Shown here: piece after piece, positions 1 to 11,775 of the stretch | How the letters are laid out: each line of letters begins with the position of its first letter | Position numbering within the stretch: the stretch's first letter is position 1 | Origin: Carnegiea gigantea | Lineage: Eukaryota > Streptophyta > Magnoliopsida > Caryophyllales > Cactaceae | Reading direction: 5' to 3' | Length of the DNA: 64,000 nt | NCBI GenBank assembly: GCA_029747015.1 | Contig: JAKOGI010000578.1 | Coordinates: forward strand, 334,501 to 398,500 | Position numbers and translations under genes: made by a program | Notes under the pieces: generated by a model | Told to the model about the DNA's origin: nothing | The model's database searches: none | The model's input: the letters and a program-made list of their open reading frames with translations, nothing else

Positions 1-1733
1 TCTAATCATTCTGACTATGTGTCAAGCGATTTACGTAATTGTTTTATCATATTCTAGACAATTTTGCAGCATTTTAGATGTTATACTAATATCTGATTAC
101 TTTTTTTATGCAACCATATCACTTAACTGGGAAAAATATATCATGATGTTATATCGTATCAAAACTATTTCCAATGTTTTTTTAGCTATAATGAAGGTAA
201 ATCACTTAATTTATGCCATTTCTAACTTTTGTTTAATCAAAAAATATGGTTTGGAAATAATTTTCAAGTTATTTTTGAATAAAAGTGCATCTCATGTCCG
301 AAAAGCTTGCGTCTTCGTGTCGAGGGCGGGCTCAAGACCCTTTTGGCTGTTGTGCATTTTGAGCTTTTTATTCTAAGACTTTAAGAATTAAGATCCTTTT
401 GGAATCAATAAAATTTTGATTTATAGAAATTTTTTACTTTTTGTTTTATGTTTTATTTCTATTGGGAGCTTCGAGACATGTTGAAAAATGAGAATTTTAC
501 TTCTGGGAATGATATTTATGCAGGAGCTGTTTGGTGAGATAAAATGGAGTGGAACTTGAATCCTTAGGTGTCAAGTTCCACTATTTTGTGTTTAGTGAGC
601 ACCTTAAGGGGATGGAACTTCTTGTTGTTGTATTAATAATAATGTTATTATTATTAATTAATAATAATATTATTAATAATAATAATTATTAATCATTATT
701 AATCACTATTATTTTTTTAAAAATAAAATTGATTTGATTCTATTCCATAATCTACAGCCAAACAATAAGGATTGGAACTTGATTCCATTCTTTTTTTCTT
801 CAAACACATGAGTTTAGGATTCAGATTTTACTCTTCATCCCTCAGGGATCATTGTTTAATTCCATTCAATTCCATTTTTCCTCATCAAACAGGGTAGTAA
901 TATGTATCTCAACAATATGATTACTAAAACAATATATCTCTGGGCAATGTGATAATTATTCCAATAATATTTTTATTTATGCATATGGTAGGGAAAAGAG
1001 TATTACTTTTGAAACTCTTTTTTTTATGTTAACTGATAATTGAAGCGAAACCTTGGCAGCCAGTGTGTGTGTGGGTTTTTTTTTTGGTCTTGTTTTTTCT
1101 TGGGGGGGGGGGGGGGGGAGGGGGAGCGTCTTCAGATTTGTGCAGCCTGGCCTGTGGAATTCGTTCCATGGTGACCTCATATTTAAATTTTTAAGGGCAT
1201 TGGTAATCTTTGCGATATCAAAAGAATGAGCTTTTGATACTTAAATTTTTTGTCTGCTATAATCAAATGATGAAAATTGTTTAATAATGACCTTGTGTGT
1301 TTCCTGGAAGTGGATAGGTGATAAGTCTAATTAACTTAGAAGTGAAAATAAAAAAGGTAATGTTAAATGGTTTCCTACATTCTCTTGCTGCTGTATTATC
1401 AATAGCCTCCACTAGTTTTTTTTCATATCCTATTGCAGTTTGTATTGCATAGTCTATTGCCGGTCTCTCTCTTTTAAATAAAAGTTTTGTTCTTTTGTTC
1501 ATAGACAATAACAATATCCTTCTGTTCTTTTGTTTTTCATATTCTATTATATTATGTATTTCTAAGGCGTTCTTTCGTGGATGGTGTTCTTCAATCTATG
1601 ACCTGTCTCCGCTAGTTCCTTTTTTCTTTTAAAAAAAAATTGTTGGTACATATTTTAGCAAATGATCCATATATAATCTGGAAAGGCTTTATTGACAGAT
1701 ATGCCTTCATTGGCTTGGAATTTTGAACTTCAG
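1..1733 (+). other. Intron of the SNM1/Apollo-like gene (no exon found)
   Basis: This AT-rich stretch precedes the first recognisable exon of the nuclease gene. I looked for the metallo-beta-lactamase N-terminal exons (HxHxDH region) and did not find them, so they probably lie left of the window. It contains a MITE-like unit at about 522-895, an ATT/AAT-rich patch near 635-700 and a G homopolymer near 1100-1120. The open frame at 17-376 shows no family resemblance and is probably chance. Confidence 0.5.
522..895. mobile_element. MITE-like unit with imperfect terminal inverted repeats
   Basis: The left end reads CTGTTTGGTGAGATAAAATG. The right end, read on the other strand, begins CTGTTTGATGAGGAAAAATG, so the ends form an imperfect inverted repeat of about 25-30 bp. 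The inside is AT-rich and non-coding and holds further inverted copies of a TGGAACTTGA-type motif. No clear target-site duplication was found, so the superfamily is open; PIF/Harbinger or hAT are possible. It lies in the presumed intron of the nuclease gene. Confidence 0.45.
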
Positions 1734-3812
1734 GAGCTGTGATGTTTTTGTTTGAAGGGAGTTTCGGCAATATTCTTCACACGGGGGATTGCAGACTCAC
1801 CCCTGAATGTCTGCAGAACTTACCGGAGAAGTACCTATCTGGGTTAGGCAAGAAGCCTAGCTGTCAGCTCGATTTTATTTTCCTAGACTGCACATTTGGC
1901 AAAAGCCTGATGAAAATCCCGAGCAAGCACTCAGCAATTCAGCAGGTATGTCTGCTCAAATCTCATTCATCTATAGGTCCTTGTTTCAGAGTTAGTGGGC
2001 TGAATTTTATGTACGCTATGTGTGCACTGATGTTCCTTTTGTTTGTCACTCGATGAGGTAATTTAAAGTGTTTTGTGAGTCTAGATTTCGAAGCAACTTC
2101 AAAAAAACTGTAATATATAGTTGACAAGGGACCTTGTCTTGTTAGATTGACATAGGTGAGCGTGATTTTTCTAGTTTCCTGAGTAGCTGTTTTTTCTATT
2201 GTAGGATGCCCAATGATATCTTTTTGGATCGTCGATACTTACTTTGTCAAAGATATAATTACTTTTGGCATTATGGTTAGTTCATCATTGTTATTGAGAA
2301 TCTTTGCTACAATGGATTTTGTAGATCCTTGCTCAACTAGTTAGATATAAGCTATGCTTTTCACACAGTATGTTAATTTTGCTTTGGTATGAACTACGAA
2401 GTGAAAAAGTAATACTCAGTAGAGATGAAGGATTTGGTTGGGCAACACGTAAGCTAAAAAACAGATGGAGGAGGATACATGTGTGAGGATATGTGATGAA
2501 AAACTTGTGCCCACTAGAAAAGTTGAACTCTGCATTTGCGTAGGCTACACATTGATCTTGTCGCTTGTTGAGAACAACTTGATGAAACTGTTGGTTACCT
2601 AATTTTTGCTTTCCTTAAATGGAACAGGTTAGCAATTGCATATGGAGACATCCTGATGCACAAACGGTATACCTCACTTGTGACCTCCTTGGGCAGGAGG
2701 AGATACTAGTTCATGTTTTCAAGACATTTGGGTCCAAGATATTTGTTGACAACGACAATCATTCAGAATTTTACAAGGTTCTGGAACTCGTAGCTCCAGA
2801 ACTCCTCTCTGACGATCCTTCTTCACGTTTCCATTTATTTGAAGGTTTTCCAAAATTGTATGAAAGGGCAAGAAGGAAACTCTCAGAAGCCCATGAGAAA
2901 ATGGAGCCTGAGCCTCTCATAATAAGACCGTCAGCACAATGGTATGCTTGTGAGGAAACGGAGCTGACAGTGATGGAAAGAAAAATTTTAGAAAGGTCAA
3001 ACGTACCTGTGAAAGACCAATTTGGCGTCTGGCATGTCTGCTACTCCATGCATTCCTCCAGGCAAGAATTGGAGTGGGCTTTGGAACTTCTTGCTCCTAA
3101 GTGGGTTGTTTCATCAACACCCGAGTGCCGAGCAATGGAGCTGGAGTATGTTAAAAAACACTGCTTTGACACCCATGCTTCTGAGACCCTTTTCTGGAAG
3201 CTTCTAGACATTGGTGGGAAAACGTCTCCAAAAGCAGATGTATTTACAGAAAGCAGCCAATGTTTTTCTATGGTGGAGACAGCAGATGCAGTTTCTCAAG
3301 AATTCGAGTTGCAACAGCCAGGGATACTGTCTAACAAGAGGGTTCTCTTGAGCTCATCTCCTTTGAGAAAGAAGCCAGCAGTAACATTGTTTGGACAAGC
3401 AAGACTTGGTTATGATTTTTGTATCTCAGCGATGGCAACCGCCACTCATGGATCCTGCAAAAGCATTTTGGTTGAAGATATCAGAACCACACCTGTTTAT
3501 GACAGCCCTCGACATGGGTTTGCAAATGGGCCAGAAAAAATGTTCACACACTCTGAAAATGTAGAAAATGAAGGGGAGAAACCTTCCGAGGGTGAAACTG
3601 ATATTGATGCGGCTGGAACAGAATATGAAAACTTGAGGGCAAAGCATTCTGTAGTTTGTAAATCTGTTTCGTATTCATCTAACACACCAACAAATGGGTT
3701 TAATGAGAATCTGAGGAAGTTGTACCGGTCTATGAATGCACCTGTGCCTCAGCCTCTACCTTCCTTGGTGGAACTTATGAAAGGTTTCAAACGATCTAAA
3801 AAACAAAGTTAA
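1734..3812 (+). CDS. SNM1/Apollo-type DNA-repair metallo-beta-lactamase nuclease, 3' exons
   Basis: Two exons are visible: 1734-1945 (acceptor after CAG, donor CAG|GTATGT) and 2628-3812 (acceptor AACAG|GTT, stop TAA). They join in phase 0. The first encodes the core strand region with FLFEG, ILHTGD and FLDCTFG, which matches the metallo-beta-lactamase fold of SNM1/DCLRE1 5' exonucleases. These enzymes act in DNA crosslink repair and, in the Apollo branch, at telomeres. The second exon carries a DRMBL-like region (around GVWHVCYSMHSSRQELEWAL and SSTPECRAME) and then a longer low-complexity tail ending in a Lys-rich stretch. The first exon starts mid-codon (G|GA GCT GTG ATG), consistent with the family's CPGAVMF segment, so upstream exons with the metal-binding motifs are missing from the window. 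About 465 residues are visible. The family assignment is firm; whether it is the Apollo (1B) or 1A type is inferred. Confidence 0.88.
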
Positions 3813-4092
3813 GTCATAAGGAAATTGTTCTTTCTGTGAATCCTGTAGGTACATTTGATTCCCCCCCCCCCCCCCCGGGCCCCCCATACATATTGGTGAT
3901 ATAAGCCGAAATGGATTGGTAAGCATTGTACAATTTTGCATTAGGGAAGCCTGAAAGTATTCTTTTTCATTTATGAATCAGATTGTTAAGGGTTATACTT
4001 ACGACTGAGACTGATTCTTTATTCGTATTGTAAATGCTAATATCGGCATTCTAGTTTCAATCTTCGCATTCTATTTTATTTTGTTTACTATA

Positions 4093-4125
<33 letters not shown>

Positions 4126-5319
4126 TAGCATTCAAAAAGATCGTATTGTAGTTGGGGCATGTGGGGTGTGAGCGATATTATTGAAAGTCGGTCCTTTACC
4201 AATTACCATTGCCTGTACACTCGCACATTTCCGTGGCCTCCTGTCTTTCTGTCTCCCTATCCACTTGTGTGCCTGACTTCAGTTGTAAACGCAACAACAC
4301 AAGAACTTACAATTTTTGCCCTTCTCCCCCCTGCTATTGTACCTTGAAGTGGTCCCCTTTCGTGAAGGAGATTCTTCCCTCCAGTGACGTCACTTAAGCT
4401 TAGGCCAACTTGACGGATAAACTTCCCTTCAATCATGTCTTTTAGTTTGAAAAATCACTTATTTATATGCTTCTTGATTTTCCGCAATAAAGAGGGATGT
4501 GAAGTTGATCTTCACCCTTTCCAACTAAGTGCTACATTCGGTCATAAATCCATTGACTTCGTTCAATATCATTTTTCTTGTTTCCACCTCAAGCCCCAAA
4601 TTCATGCTTCATAGGGAAGTTGGAAGTGGCGCTACACTCCTGACATGGTTGAGATGATCGTAGGGGAAGACAGGAACAAGCTCACACACATACACGGATC
4701 ACAGGGAACTCAATTGCAAGCAACGAATTGGATAATTAAGTGATGAGACACCACCCCTTTCAACACTTACGTCAATCACTTTAGAGCATTTTGGATATAG
4801 AAACACTGCCTAAATGAAGTTGAAATGACCTAGAGTATCATCAGTCAATTAGCCAACCAAAGATACAACCAATAGGAATTTGAGAGAGTTGAGTTTTGAG
4901 CTCAGTTTTTCATTCAAAGTCATAAGTTGTTGCATATAAAAAGTGAAAGAGTTATATATGACATTCTCTTTGTCAAAGTCATTGGCTAAAAATGGTTCAA
5001 ACTTTAGAGCAAGTTGGCCTATGAAGAGTACAAACATATTAGACATTAGCTAATGAGCACATGACACCTCTTGGCCTTAGACAAGTGTAAATGAGGTGGC
5101 AGCCAAACTAACATGAGCAGCAAGTCTAATTCAATTGATAAACTCCAAAATAAGCAAACGCTGCAAACTCAAAGCTCATTTGGCCATCGAAGGCTTCAAC
5201 TAGTAGCCACTGACTACAAGCTAGATAAATGGAAATGTCTTCCAAACTTTGGCTCGATAAAACGGGCTCGTGGGGTTGTTTATTGGAAAAGTTTGAGACT
5301 GACTTTGACAAATACTTAG
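3813..5319. other. 3' flank of the nuclease gene; no gene seen
   Basis: This holds the 3' UTR and intergenic DNA. It contains a C homopolymer (about 3860-3876) and an (ATT)n microsatellite (about 4092-4125). Short open frames at 4159-4397 and 4849-5319 show no domain and no composition bias, and I regard them as chance. Nothing else is recognised. Confidence 0.5.
4092..4125. repeat. (ATT)n microsatellite
   Basis: About eleven uninterrupted ATT/TTA units lie in the 3' flank of the nuclease gene. Confidence 0.95.
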
Positions 5320-5899
5320 GAACATTTTCATGTCCTAAAGTCTTGTAACAAATATTTGATTAGAACATCACAAAATTTCTCCAAAACTGAACTATGCTGG
5401 ATTCTAATCCAGGTTGCACTGCTGAAAGTCTTGGCCTATTTGGTCACCTCCTATAACTCACAAAATGTCGTAACTAGGTTTATTAGATAACCAACAAACT
5501 AAAATAAAGGGGAGGAAGATTGGTTGCCTTCCTCAATTGCATCCTGACTTATCATGTGCCAAATTCTGGGCCAAAACCTAGGTGCTTGCTGGCATATATC
5601 AATCGTTTCCCAAATGGTTTTCTAGCCAAAGGACACAATATCGTTGATCACATTATGGCTTAGACTCCCTTCAGAATCCTCTTGAGTTTTCCCTAGGGTC
5701 CTAGGGTCCTAGTCTCCATCAACCTCTTTTTCTTTAGAATAGATTGTCTTCAAACTTGGTAGCTGCTCAACCTCATCAAAATAAGGTCCAGGATCTATGA
5801 CATTAAAGATGGAAGAGGCCGCATACTTTCTAGGGAGGTCAACCTTGTTTGCGTTGGCACCAATCCTCTTAAGTATCTGAATGGTCCATTTGACCTAGT

Positions 5900-6900
5900 T
5901 AGCAGCTTGGATTACCTTTTGCTAGGAAGCCTCTTCTTCCTCAGGTGAATCCAAACAAGATCACCAGGTTGAAAATGAACACCTTTCTTGTGCTTATTGG
6001 CTTGCGAGTTAGCTTCTTCATTGGATTTTTCAATTCTTTCTCTCACCTTGGCATGAGGTTCCTTTATCTCCTATGCTTTCTTCTCGGCTTCCTCATTGAA
6101 CTTGGTAGGTGTAGGAATTAGTCAGTGGGTTGTATCCATACACAACTTCAAATGGAGACATGCCAGTGGCCTTGCTTCAACATCTATTATGGCAAACTCA
6201 GCATGGGGTAGCAGCTCATCACACCCTTTCGTGCTTTTCTTCACAATGACCCTAAGCAAACTACCTAAGGTCTTGTTTTTCACCTCAGTTTGACCATCTA
6301 TATGGGGGTGATATAACCTATTAAATTTGAGCAAGGTTCCCATTTTCATCTAAAGAGTAAGCTAAAAATGACTTAAAAATTTAGTGTCTGTATCAGACAC
6401 CATACTTTTAGGAATGCCACACAGCTTGATTGATTCTCTAAAATATAAGTTAGCCACATGTGATGCATTATAGATAGTGTGACAGGGAATGAAATGAGTC
6501 ATCTTTAAAAACCTATCCACAATTACCCTGATAGAGTCCTTGTTTCCTTAAGTCCTAGGTAGGCCATTGATGAAGCCAAGATTAACACCTTCCTAAGGAG
6601 CTTGTGGAACATACAATGGAGAGTATAAACATTGTGGAAAGATATGAGAGCTAAATGGTAGATAGCATGTCTTCTCACAAAATCCTCAACATCTATGGGC
6701 ATTTTAGGCTAGTATGTGGTAGTGCTCATGTAGCTTGAGATATGTTTTCTCAATGCTAGAGCTAAAGTGTCCAGCTAGAGCTCCTCTATGGACTTCTTAA
6801 ATCAGTGACTCCCTCAAACCTAAGGAAGCCATTTTCAATGCGAAATAGGCCTTATGGGTGTTGTGAACACTTATCAAAGAGCTCCCGAAGTCTTCATATG
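5900..6900 (-). pseudogene. Gypsy integrase remnant
   Basis: The minus-strand frame around 6122-6349 has YHPHIDGQTEVKNKTLGSLL, the conserved HPQTDGQTE block of gypsy integrases. Upstream (about 6360-6560) is a core with [15 protein letters not shown] and, further on, VSDTDTKF. Downstream is the PGDLVWIHL tail. Stops interrupt the frame in several places, so no integrase can be made. Confidence 0.8.
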
Positions 6901-7028
6901 ATATCTACTGCTCCTTTACAATATCAAAGGCAAGAACTTTGAAATCCAAGAAAGACAATAGCAAGTACCTTTTGGACAAGACATCTCTTTTCAACCTTGT
7001 AATAGATTGTGAAATGAAAACATTACAA

Positions 7029-7824
7029 TTACTCAACCCACTTAGCATGTCTAGGGTTAAGTTTATGTTTCCCTCGTATAAACTTTAATGCCTCATGATT
7101 AGAATAAAAGATGAACTCTCCTCCCACCAAGTAGTGCCTTGAATGCTTCAAAGCGCTTATGATGGCATCGAATTCCTTATAATAGGTGAAGAACTTCCTT
7201 GTGGCCTCATTCATCTTCTCACCAAAGAAGACAATAGGTCTTCCTTCCTGAGAGAGCATATGTCCTATATCAACTCCTAATGTATCACATTCTACCTCAA
7301 AAACCTTGGACAAACTAGGTATGGCTAGGATATGTGCACCAGTGAGCTTTTCCCTAAAGCTGTCAAAGTTTGTTTGAGCTTGATAAGTCCATTCAAACTT
7401 CTTCTGCTTGAGAACTTCAATCACAGGTGTTGTGAGAGAACTGAAGTTTTCCATTAACCTCCCACAAAAGAAAGCTATGCCATGAAAACTTCTAACTAGC
7501 TAGATGGATACAATAGTTGGCCACTCTCTGGTGGCCTTAATCTTTCTTTCATCCACCTATATACCTTGTACAAATACAATATAACCAAGAAACCTCACTT
7601 CTGAGTGAAAAAGTGACATTTTTCTAAGTAACCTTATAGTTTTTTGCGTGAAAGGATCTCAAGAACTTGTTGGAGGTAGCTAGCACGCTCCTCTTCTATT
7701 TGATTGTAGACCACGATGTTATCAAAATAGACAACCATAAATCTGCCAATCATTGGCTTAACATGTGGTTCATCAAATCATAAATGTACTTCGAGCATTA
7801 GCTAACGCAAATGGCATCACAAGC
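7029..7824 (-). pseudogene. Gypsy reverse transcriptase (C-terminal half) and RNase H remnant
   Basis: The open stretch 7454-7029 (141 residues, minus strand) is a gypsy RNase H-like domain with FEVECDTLGVDIGHMLSQEG, in which the usual DAS catalytic context reads CDTLG, then YKEFDAIISALKHSRHYL and FIFYSNHEALKFI. Upstream, towards 7824, are a degenerate RT palm (VVYFDNIVVY instead of YFDDI) and FLGYIVF, broken by stops. At 7815-7824 the frame ends inside the LVMPF motif, where copy A is inserted. Confidence 0.85.
7815..7824. repeat. 10-bp direct repeat, left flank of caulimovirid copy A
   Basis: CATCACAAGC occurs here and again at 16495-16504, and the flanking bases differ on both outer sides. 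Removing 7825-16504 rejoins the gypsy RT frame exactly across the EWLVMPF motif, so this behaves as a target-site duplication. Confidence 0.8.
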
Positions 7825-8060
7825 GGGAAGTTAATCCTCATGTACCCCAACATATGCAACAATAATAATTCAAGGCCTGAGTTGCAAATATTTAGTGCCT
7901 TGAAATTTACTGACCGAATTTTTAGACCCTGTATATTTTCTTAACCCCTTAAACTTTTAAAATTTTCACTTTTAATCCCAATCATTAAAAACTTTTGAAA
8001 ATTTTAATTTTGTCTATGTATAATTTCTCTGATTAATATTATTCGAGGCTCTCTTTCAAT

Positions 8061-8073
8061 CGGTATCAGAGCC
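8061..8073 (+). promoter_or_regulatory. tRNA-Met primer-binding site, copy A
   Basis: CGGTATCAGAGCC matches the initiator-tRNA-Met primer site used for minus-strand synthesis in caulimovirids (family pattern TGGTATCAGAGC), with the first T changed to C. It is single here but doubled in copies B and C. It sits about 80 nt before the first ORF. Confidence 0.8.
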
Positions 8074-8140
8074 ACATGACCAAAAACATTTAAGATTATT
8101 AAGCTAATTAGTGATAAATTAAGCTAATTAACAATATTTA

Positions 8141-8449
8141 ATGCTTGAATCATCACTTATTTGCCCTGCCCCTAATTATTCACATATTATTCAGTTACCA
8201 GAAGGAACCACTTTAGTAGCACCTCAATTAAATTGTATCACTGATATAGTTTTAGAATCAAAATCTAAATTAGCAAAAATTAAGACGAAAGTTAAGGAGA
8301 TTAAGAAGCAATGGTCTGTAATCCATCTTTCATCAGTTAATGAGATTAGACAAAGTAAAAAATCTACCTTAAGTATTAGTATTCCATTTCAGCATAAATA
8401 TCAATTCCAAAACCCAAAAACAAAAGCTCATTTCCTTTGCATGATATAA
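8141..8449 (+). pseudogene. Small first ORF of caulimovirid copy A (unknown function)
   Basis: This 102-residue open frame starts at the first ATG after the primer site (MLESS) and is still uninterrupted. Homologous frames occupy the same place in copy B (25731-25462) and copy C (44059-43844), so it is a genuine viral reading frame. It has a Lys/Glu-rich middle that could form a short coiled coil and ends in FLCMI just before the capsid region. I do not recognise a function; small ORFs at this place in other caulimovirids are poorly understood. Confidence 0.65.
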
Positions 8450-8489
8450 AAATCTAAAAATAAGTAGGAGAAAAATCAACTGAAAAATC

Positions 8490-9704
8490 ATCTGAAAAGG
8501 CAAAGAAAGAAGAAGAGGAAGGAGTATTAGAAATATAATCTTGAAAAATTACAGAATATGCTTGATAAAGAATAAGATCCAAAAGAATTAAACAAAATTT
8601 GTGGGCGATAGTTGATAAATAAGATGTATTATCTGATTATAATGAAGATACAAATAATGTCCGGTTACAAGAAGAAATATATCAGCAGATGAATATAATT
8701 AAACTAGAGAATCTTAATGTTGTATCTTTAGAAGAAGTTAGAAGGAAACTTGATAAAAACATATTTGACAACGACATCAATGAGATTGGAGAAGAACTTA
8801 ACATAGATGAAATCGAGTCCAATCTAGTTAACAATGTTGTTCCTAAACTTGAAGAATTTGATGAACCTTTTAGAAGAAATACCCATTTTATGAGACCTAG
8901 GTATGTGCCAGTAGGACATACAACTACTTTTCCTTTGGGTTTATCATGATGAAAACCATGATATTTGAAGAAATTAGCCTTACCCTAATTAGCCAAACAG
9001 GATATATCTTAAACATTAATGAAACTATTAATAGAGAAGAAATATTTAAGTATTGGAAAAGAGAGTGAATAGTGTCTTGAATTTAAACACCATATGGATT
9101 GCAGGAAATTTTTTAAATTATATCGAGCACAATTTTTCTAGCACTGTAGCTGACTGATATGATTCATTAAATGAGGACGGTAAAAGTGCATTAAGAATGA
9201 TGAAAACACTAGCTGCAATATTAAAAAAAAAATTATGTAAAGAAATCGAAACTGAATTTATCATAGCTAAACTTGATTCCGAAGAAAAGCCTAGAGAATG
9301 GCAAAGAAAGATTAATAACATAGAGTTGTAGGATATAAGATATCTCGAAAATTATATTGCCGAATTTAGTCAATATTATTATAAAATTGGGCACAATGTA
9401 AACAGTCTTGGTATGCTCTATGACAAATTACCATGTCCGACAAACTCCATAATCAACACAAAGTACATTGCATGGCTTAAAAAAGCAAATGCCATTGATA
9501 CCCTAGTACAAGAATCTCTTATTTAAGAAAAGGGGACAATGATCAATGTCTCGATCTCCAAAAACAAAAGAAAACGAAGAAATAATTTCTAGTCTATTGG
9601 GATAATCCTCACCAATGGGGAAATGAACTTGAGAAGAGAAGAAAAAGACTCTATAAGAAAAGTACTTTAACAAGCAAAGAGGAGCGAAATATAAAAGAAA
9701 TAAT
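8490..9704 (+). pseudogene. Caulimovirid capsid region, 5' part, copy A
   Basis: The acidic N-terminal region includes the open stretch 8689-8949 (86 residues: Asp/Glu-rich, then an Arg-rich FMRPRYVPVG segment). A strongly shifted capsid core follows, about 9100-9560, whose matching frame is better kept in copies B (24654-24295) and C (43085-42747). It has numerous stops. The frame is cut at 9704 by a solo LTR and resumes at 11324. Confidence 0.7.
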
Positions 9705-11323
9705 TGTTGACTCTAAGAGTCACATATTGATTTTGATGATAATAAACAATATTATTAGTATTATATATGAAATTAGGAAGAGACTATATTTTATATATTA
9801 TTATCCTATTTCATATATAATATTTATGGTCGGTCAAATATATTTTTACTAATATTGAAATGCATGTTTTGGACATACTTATGAGTTTGATATATATTGC
9901 GAAGTAACAATTATGTGATAAGTTACATGTGTTAATCGAGTCATGCAACCTTAGGAATTATATGGCGTTGTGGATATCATTTGTGGAGAAATTATAATAA
10001 AAGAAAATGCGATATATGATGGTATGATGATCTTGATTTATATGTTGCCATAATGCTAGAGATTACGTGAGGGTTTTTATGACATAATTTGGACATCATA
10101 TTTTGGGTTGATACAATTAGAGATATGATTATGGATATGATTTAGGCTAATTGATTTGATTGGATATGATATGGATTTTATCTTATGGATTAATATCAGA
10201 TAGTGAAATAATCAAGATAAAATCTCATGAGAAATATCTTGTATATTTGTTGATGAAGATTATTTTATCAATGATTTTCTTAACTGATGTGACATAATAT
10301 TAAGCTTATATTTGATTGGCCAAAGATATTATATGGTTTACTTGAAGATATTATATGACAGAGCATCATATAGAATTTATATGATCTAAGAGATCGATAT
10401 TGGAAAAAGATTTGATTATCTATGAAATATCCTTTGATTGATTGAGAAAAATATTATGATAATCACTAATTGATATGATGATAAAATCTCTAAGATTATT
10501 CCTTGATTTACGAAGCTAGAATTTCAATTTGAATTTAAAAAATACAAGTAAAGCAAGGATAATGAAGATTATATCACACATGATCTTTAAATGAGATATA
10601 ATTCTTGTGATAGCAGGTTTATTTATGCAACAAATAAAGAATGATTCCAAGTACTTAAAAATGGCCAATCTCATTCAAGCAAGTCAAAAGTTGCCATGAT
10701 TAGGAGATTATGTGATAACGACTAGTTGGTCATATTTGGCTATACAAGGAGTTGAAGCAAGTATAAGGCACCGAAGCAATTAAAAAATCACTTGAGCTAC
10801 ACTGCAAATTAAAGAGAGCTTACACCAAAATATATTGAGATAATACTTTGAACTAGAACCTGCATATTGGCCTGATCACTAATTGTAGTAATCTTATGAG
10901 AAAAACTTTTTGCAAGGGGATCTTGTAATGAGTAATTTGGGGAAGACTTACTTGAGTAGCTAAGTATTGGGTATGCACTACTTAGTGAGTGACTCGCCTT
11001 AAGTTACTTAGTTGAGTGATAGATCAAAAGAGAGTTTATCACCATTGAGTAATTGACATCGAAGGTGTTCAGGGGAGTCTTTGTCAAGTTGGGGGACTCG
11101 AGTGTGTAACTTCTTAAGTGAATAAGAAGATGAGCGGTTCAAATTCTAAGGAAAGAAGAGCCTTACGCAATGACTGACCTTGTTTGGAAGGGCCAACATC
11201 GTTAAAATATCATGTTTTGTCCCACATTTGTTTTCACATTTAATTTTACAATTGTTTTAATTTTTCCTCATCACTATATTTACCCCCCTTTAGGGTGATT
11301 TGACTAACCTAACTGAACTTTCA
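9705..11323 (+). mobile_element. Solo copia-type LTR inside caulimovirid copy A
   Basis: The 1619-bp segment begins TGTTGACTCTAAGAG and ends CCCCCCTTTAGGG...GAACTTTCA. Both ends are typical of large plant copia LTRs (Angela/SIRE-like), with TG...CA borders. The flanks are AAATAAT on the left and AATATTATAA on the right; compared with uninterrupted copies B and C this is consistent with a 5-bp duplication (AATAT) that has since mutated. There is no coding capacity, primer site or second LTR, so it is a solo LTR left by LTR-LTR recombination. Orientation is inferred from the end sequences. Confidence 0.75.
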
Positions 11324-11752
11324 AATATTATAATAAACCAAGCCCTATGAAATGAACATTTTTTAGAAAAGTCGCTTATTATCCTATTAGGAAAAACAAC
11401 TGTAAGTGTTGGACATGTGAAGAAGTAGGTCGTTATGCAAACAAATGCAAAACAGGAAGAATAACAAGCTTATTGAAATCTTAGGAAGCCTACATTATTT
11501 TGAACTTAGAGAGGAAGAAGTACTAGATTTAGCCTTGAAAAACAACAAGGAAATTGTTGAGATTGTACAAGAAGATGAATATGAAGAAACTAGTCATACG
11601 GTGGAAAATAGCTCAATTACTCTTGATGATCTTCAAGGAGAAGAATTTATTATAAATAATAAGAATGAAGATGTCAAAGGAAATTGGGTCCTCTGTGTAA
11701 TTCAGAAAGACGTGATCTATAATAAATCAATTTTTCAATTGAAGAGCTTGTG
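11324..11752 (+). pseudogene. Caulimovirid capsid C-terminal part with zinc knuckle, copy A
   Basis: At 11401-11448 lies a CCHC-type knuckle (CWTCEEVGRYANKC) in which the histidine is replaced by arginine. An acidic tail follows (open to 11753: ELREEEVLDLALKNNKE, then Glu/Asp-rich), typical of caulimovirid capsid precursors. The frame shifts just after the knuckle. Confidence 0.75.
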
Positions 11753-11775
11753 AAGAGCAATGCATGTGCGAAATA

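Larger units (their letters stand above)
5320..7824 (-). mobile_element. Degraded Ty3/gypsy retrotransposon, 3' part
   Basis: Read on the minus strand, this is the 3' half of a gypsy polyprotein in the order RT (C-terminal half), RNase H, integrase, post-integrase tail. The tail near 5900-6000 has the PGDLVWIHLRK motif typical of plant gypsy integrases. Frames are broken by stops and small indels throughout, so it is old. The lower part (about 5320-5560) may be 3' UTR/LTR remnant, but no boundary was found. The element does not end at 7824: its RT N-terminal part resumes at 16505 after a caulimovirid insertion. Confidence 0.8.

Noticed and set aside
17..376. 119-residue open frame at the left edge
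   Set aside because: AT-rich with no domain resemblance, and it lies in the presumed intron of the nuclease gene; chance is the better explanation.
8061..8073. tRNA gene at the TGGTATCAGAGC motifs
   Set aside because: Only the primer-complementary stretch is present; there is no cloverleaf or anticodon arm around it or at 25799, 44789 or 57682.
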